Source of the DNA: Acidobacteriota bacterium
Lineage (GTDB): Bacteria; Acidobacteriota; Terriglobia; Terriglobales; Acidobacteriaceae
NCBI GenBank assembly: GCA_021793595.1
Contig: JAJYSL010000004.1
Location: forward strand, 6,684 to 70,683
Length of the DNA: 64,000 nt
Direction of reading: 5' to 3'
The notes below the pieces were generated by a model. That model did no database searches and was not told the origin of the DNA. It saw only the letters and a program-made list of their open reading frames with translations. Shown here piece after piece: positions 61,119 to 64,000 of this stretch. The stretch's first letter is position 1, and every line of letters starts with the position of its first letter. A program made the position numbers and the translations under genes.

Positions 61119-62776
61119 GCACCATCGTATCGCTACCAGACCAGTCGACAGCGAAGCTGCCAGCAAAGTCTTATCTCAATCAGGAGTATGGATTGAAGAG
61201 CTGGCTGCTGACAGGCGACCATAAGCGGATCGCGATGCTGTACCTGTTTTCGATCACCTTCTTTTTCATCATTGGCGGTGTCCTCGCGGGTTTGATCCGG
61301 CTGGAGCTGTTGACGCCGCCCAGCGACTTGATGGCGACCGACACCTATAACAAAGTGTTCAGCATGCACGGTATCATCATGATCTTTCTATTCCTGGTGC
61401 CGTCGGTTCCGGCCACGATTGGAAATTTCCTGATTCCGCTCATGGTGGGTGCCAGAGACCTTGCCTTCCCCAAGATCAACCTACTCAGCTGGTACCTGTA
61501 TATGGCGGGCGGCCTGTTTGTGCTGGCGGCCATGGTGCTGGGCGGAGTCGATACTGGATGGACCTTCACCACCCCGCTTTCCACGCACTATTTGAATACG
61601 CACGTGGTGACCGCCGCGATGGGAATTTTTCTGGCGGGATTCTCGTCCATCTTTACTGGGCTCAACTTTATCGTCACCATTCACCGTATGCGCTGCCCGG
61701 GCATGACGTGGTTCCGCTTGCCGCTCTTTGTTTGGGGGCATTATGCGACCTCCATCATCATGATTCTTGGCACCCCGGTCCTCGCCATCACCCTGGTCCT
61801 GGTGGCACTGGAACGAACCATGAATATCGGGGTCTTCGATCCCACCAAGGGCGGCGACCCTCTACTATTTCAACACTTGTTCTGGTTCTATTCCCATCCA
61901 GCGGTGTACATCATGATCTTGCCCGGGATGGCAGTCATCTCAGAGGTGGTCAGTACGTTTTCTCGCAAGCGAGTCTTCGGCTATACGGCAGTTGCATTCT
62001 CATCCGTCGCCATCGCCGTTTTCGGTTTTCTGGTGTGGGAGCATCACATGTTCATCATGGGTGTCAGCCAATATTCCGCGCTGGTATTCTCGCTGCTGAC
62101 GATGCTGGTGGCCGTGCCCTCCGCCATCAAGATTTTCAACTGGTCGATGACGCTCTACAAAGGGTCCATCACCTTTGAAACTCCGATGCTCTATGCTTTC
62201 GGGTTTATGGGGCTGTTTACCATTGGCGGTCTTACCGGTATCTTTCTGGCGACGTTGGGCATGGACATTCATCTGACCGAGACCTACTTTATCGTGGCGC
62301 ATTTCCACTTTGTCATGGTAGGCGGAATGCTGATGGCCTATTTGGCTGGAGTGCATTTCTGGTGGCCGAAGATGACCGGGCGCATGTATCCCGAAAGTAT
62401 TTCCAAAACTGCCGCCGTTATTACCTTCATCGGATTTATTGTCACGTTCTTCCCGCAGTTTATTCTCGGCTACCTCGGCATGCCGCGTCGTTATGCAGCC
62501 TATCCGGCGGACTTCCAGGTGTTGAATGTGTTCTCGACCGCCGGCGCTTCCATCCTTGGCATTGGCTACCTGCTGCCTATGCTTTACCTGCCGTGGTCGC
62601 TGAAGTACGGAAAGATTGCCGGCAACAATCCCTGGCAGGCGACCGGGCTGGAGTGGCAGATTCAATCGCCTCCCTTGACCGAAAATTTCCCCGAGATTCC
62701 GATTATGGATCACGAAGCCTACGACTACGAGTGGCTGGCAAACAAGACTCACCACGAGGTACAGACCGTTGGATAG
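61115..62776 (+). CDS. coxA: Cytochrome c oxidase subunit I, A2-type
   Basis: A 553-aa haem-copper oxidase with twelve helices. It carries the low-spin haem ligand in [11 protein letters not shown], the CuB/Tyr cross-link region [15 protein letters not shown], and the haem a3 region [12 protein letters not shown]. In that region the YSHPxVY pattern replaces the Glu-containing GHPEVY of A1-type enzymes, which assigns it to the A2 class (published classification, recalled). It reduces oxygen to water and pumps protons. It overlaps coxB by four bases and the next gene by eight. Confidence 0.96.
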   Translation: MSTIVSLPDQSTAKLPAKSYLNQEYGLKSWLLTGDHKRIAMLYLFSITFFFIIGGVLAGLIRLELLTPPSDLMATDTYNKVFSMHGIIMIFLFLVPSVPATIGNFLIPLMVGARDLAFPKINLLSWYLYMAGGLFVLAAMVLGGVDTGWTFTTPLSTHYLNTHVVTAAMGIFLAGFSSIFTGLNFIVTIHRMRCPGMTWFRLPLFVWGHYATSIIMILGTPVLAITLVLVALERTMNIGVFDPTKGGDPLLFQHLFWFYSHPAVYIMILPGMAVISEVVSTFSRKRVFGYTAVAFSSVAIAVFGFLVWEHHMFIMGVSQYSALVFSLLTMLVAVPSAIKIFNWSMTLYKGSITFETPMLYAFGFMGLFTIGGLTGIFLATLGMDIHLTETYFIVAHFHFVMVGGMLMAYLAGVHFWWPKMTGRMYPESISKTAAVITFIGFIVTFFPQFILGYLGMPRRYAAYPADFQVLNVFSTAGASILGIGYLLPMLYLPWSLKYGKIAGNNPWQATGLEWQIQSPPLTENFPEIPIMDHEAYDYEWLANKTHHEVQTVG

Positions 62777-63518
62777 CCAATCGATCGCGACAATGCCAAA
62801 CGAGCTGGAGCGCGCTGAACTGCCGCACGCGCACGAACATCCTGCGTTTATGCGGCACCATTTTGAGGACATTGGCCAGCAGCGCGAAGCCGCCAGCTTT
62901 GGCATGTGGGTATTTTTGCTGACGGAGGTGATGTTTTTCGGCGGACTGTTCTGCGCTTACCTCATCTTCCGCAACTGGTATCACGCTGCGTTTGTCGCCG
63001 GCAGCAACACGCTGGACATTACCCTGGGCACGACCAACACAGCCGTCCTGATCGGTTCCAGCTTCACCATGGCCATGGCGGTATATAGCGCAGAAATGCG
63101 ACGCAGAGGCCAGCTCGTTCTCTTTCTGCTGCTAACCATCGGTTTAGGCAGCGTGTTCCTTGGCATCAAAGCCGTCGAATATCACCAGAAGTATGTGGAT
63201 CATCACATTCCTGGAATGAATTTTTCCATCCAGGAATTTGTGAACCCCACCAATCCCAAGGCCGTAAAGCTGGCCCCTGACATGGCGGAGAAAACGCAGC
63301 TGTACTTCTTTCTCTATTTCGCCATGACGGGGATGCACGCGCTGCACATGATCATCGGCATTGGCATCCTGTTCTTCCTGGTAGCGCGAGCGTCGAAAGG
63401 CGCCTTCACTGAAGGCCACGTCATGCCCATCGAAAACTTCGGCCTGTATTGGCACTTTGTCGACATCATCTGGATATTCCTGTTCCCATTGCTGTACCTG
63501 ATCAGTCGCTATCGATAG
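62769..63518 (+). CDS. coxC: Cytochrome c oxidase subunit III
   Basis: A 249-aa protein with about five to six helices. The segments [25 protein letters not shown] (about 42-66), [36 protein letters not shown] and [20 protein letters not shown] near the C-terminus are standard for this subunit. The TTG at 62769, nine bases after GAGG, overlaps the coxA stop; the ATG at 62793 is the alternative. It stabilises subunit I. Confidence 0.94.
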   Translation: MDSQSIATMPNELERAELPHAHEHPAFMRHHFEDIGQQREAASFGMWVFLLTEVMFFGGLFCAYLIFRNWYHAAFVAGSNTLDITLGTTNTAVLIGSSFTMAMAVYSAEMRRRGQLVLFLLLTIGLGSVFLGIKAVEYHQKYVDHHIPGMNFSIQEFVNPTNPKAVKLAPDMAEKTQLYFFLYFAMTGMHALHMIIGIGILFFLVARASKGAFTEGHVMPIENFGLYWHFVDIIWIFLFPLLYLISRYR

Positions 63519-63584
63519 CGGGTGAAGCGATTTGCAAGAGAAATTGACCACACCCGCAATCGCGGGCAATATGGAGTGCCGAGT

Positions 63585-63908
63585 ATGACCCAGAAGACCA
63601 AAGAAGCCCATCAGGATTCAGAAGTTCACATCGTAAAGCCGCCAGTGTATCTGGCAATATTTCTTGCCTTGATGGTTTTGACCGCGCTGACGACGGGCAT
63701 CTCGTTCATTGATCTGGGAGTATTCAACGCCGTCATCGCATTGGGTATTGCCTGTCTGAAGGCGTCTCTGGTCGTGCTGTTTTTCATGCACATTCACTAC
63801 AGTTCTCGACTCCTCAAACTGACAGTGGCCGCGGGACTGTTTACGTTTATGCTGCTCATCAGCCTTACCATGACGGACTACATCAGCCGCGCCTGGGGTA
63901 TGTTCTAA
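63585..63908 (+). CDS. Cytochrome c oxidase subunit IV-like protein
   Basis: A 107-aa protein with three hydrophobic helices (about 24-41, 46-68 and 75-97) after a short charged N-terminus. The VYLAIFLALMVLTALTTGIS and ASLVVLFFMHIHYSSRL segments are typical of the COX4_pro/caa3-type subunit IV (CtaF) family. GGAG lies nine bases before the ATG. It is the last clear gene of the oxidase cluster. The start was moved from the earlier in-frame codon at 63522 to the one the family uses. Confidence 0.85.
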   Translation: MTQKTKEAHQDSEVHIVKPPVYLAIFLALMVLTALTTGISFIDLGVFNAVIALGIACLKASLVVLFFMHIHYSSRLLKLTVAAGLFTFMLLISLTMTDYISRAWGMF

Positions 63909-63944
63909 GCACCCGTCGCGCGCGGCAGACTTCGAATCGAGCCA

Positions 63945-64000
63945 ATGAAAGATGCGGATCAACAGGTCCGGCTGCGTCGCTTCTGGGGAGCGGCGATCTT
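63945..64000 (+). CDS. 5' end of a further gene (partial)
   Basis: An ATG at 63945 opens a frame to the end of the window (MKDADQQVRLRRFWGAAI). It is a basic start followed by the beginning of a hydrophobic stretch, 36 bp after the subunit IV gene. A membrane protein of the oxidase cluster such as a CtaA- or CtaG-type assembly factor would fit, but 18 residues are too few to name it. Confidence 0.4.
   Translation, partial: MKDADQQVRLRRFWGAAI

Overview
The window looks like a chromosomal segment of an Acidobacteriota bacterium (class Terriglobia/Acidobacteriia type). The grounds are moderately high GC, frequent GTG/TTG starts, a divergent pair of acidobacterial-style VWA-domain proteins, 7-bladed beta-propeller lipoproteins, a GH57/DUF3536 protein, and an alternative complex III plus caa3-type oxidase cluster. 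This assignment is inference from gene content. No rRNA, tRNA, CRISPR array, insertion sequence or prophage was found, and the region reads as core and lineage-specific chromosome.

Layout. 1-1797 (minus): phoH-ybeY and the first codons of a third gene. 2180-6205: a DUF155-like protein, a basic small protein coupled to a membrane protein, a Cys-rich rhodanese-like protein, two tandem tiny paralogues, an orphan hypothetical gene, and rpsT with a readable promoter and downstream hairpins. 6246-11347: a GT4 glycosyltransferase, divergent VWA proteins and a DMT transporter. 11355-20917: a Tat-exported alpha-toroid (prenyltransferase/squalene-cyclase-like) protein in an operon with a B12-binding radical SAM enzyme, then tatA with a terminator, a large exported protein, a methyltransferase, a GNAT protein and a second B12-type radical SAM protein. 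21082-27930: a NatAB-like ABC exporter, a 5'-truncated DoxX-like remnant, recG, acpS and an MlaD-like protein with five 34-residue repeats.

28203-36000: two beta-propeller lipoproteins, each followed by a terminator, an outer-membrane-type protein, and an amino-sugar group (BadF-type GlcNAc kinase, ROK protein, convergent nagA). 36266-39953: a HAD-UbiA fusion, a DprE1-like oxidase and a DprE2-like reductase, together resembling the polyprenyl-phospho-arabinose route. 40058-49803: two FtsX/MacB-type permeases without an ATPase, an HpnI-like glycosyltransferase, a Rieske oxygenase, GH57/DUF3536, an AlkA-type glycosylase and an aldehyde dehydrogenase.

50119-64000: one long co-directional respiratory cluster, actABCDEF, a small membrane protein, SCO, coxB (CuA plus cytochrome c), coxA (A2-type), coxC, coxD and a further gene cut by the window edge. 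Quinol oxidation by alternative complex III would pass electrons by ActE/ActA haems to the caa3-type oxidase, and SCO would load CuA.

The best candidates for something little described are the B12-radical-SAM/Tat-toroid pair (11355-14311), the HAD-UbiA/DprE1/DprE2 operon in a Gram-negative-type genome (36266-39953), and the two tiny tandem paralogues (4660-5040).
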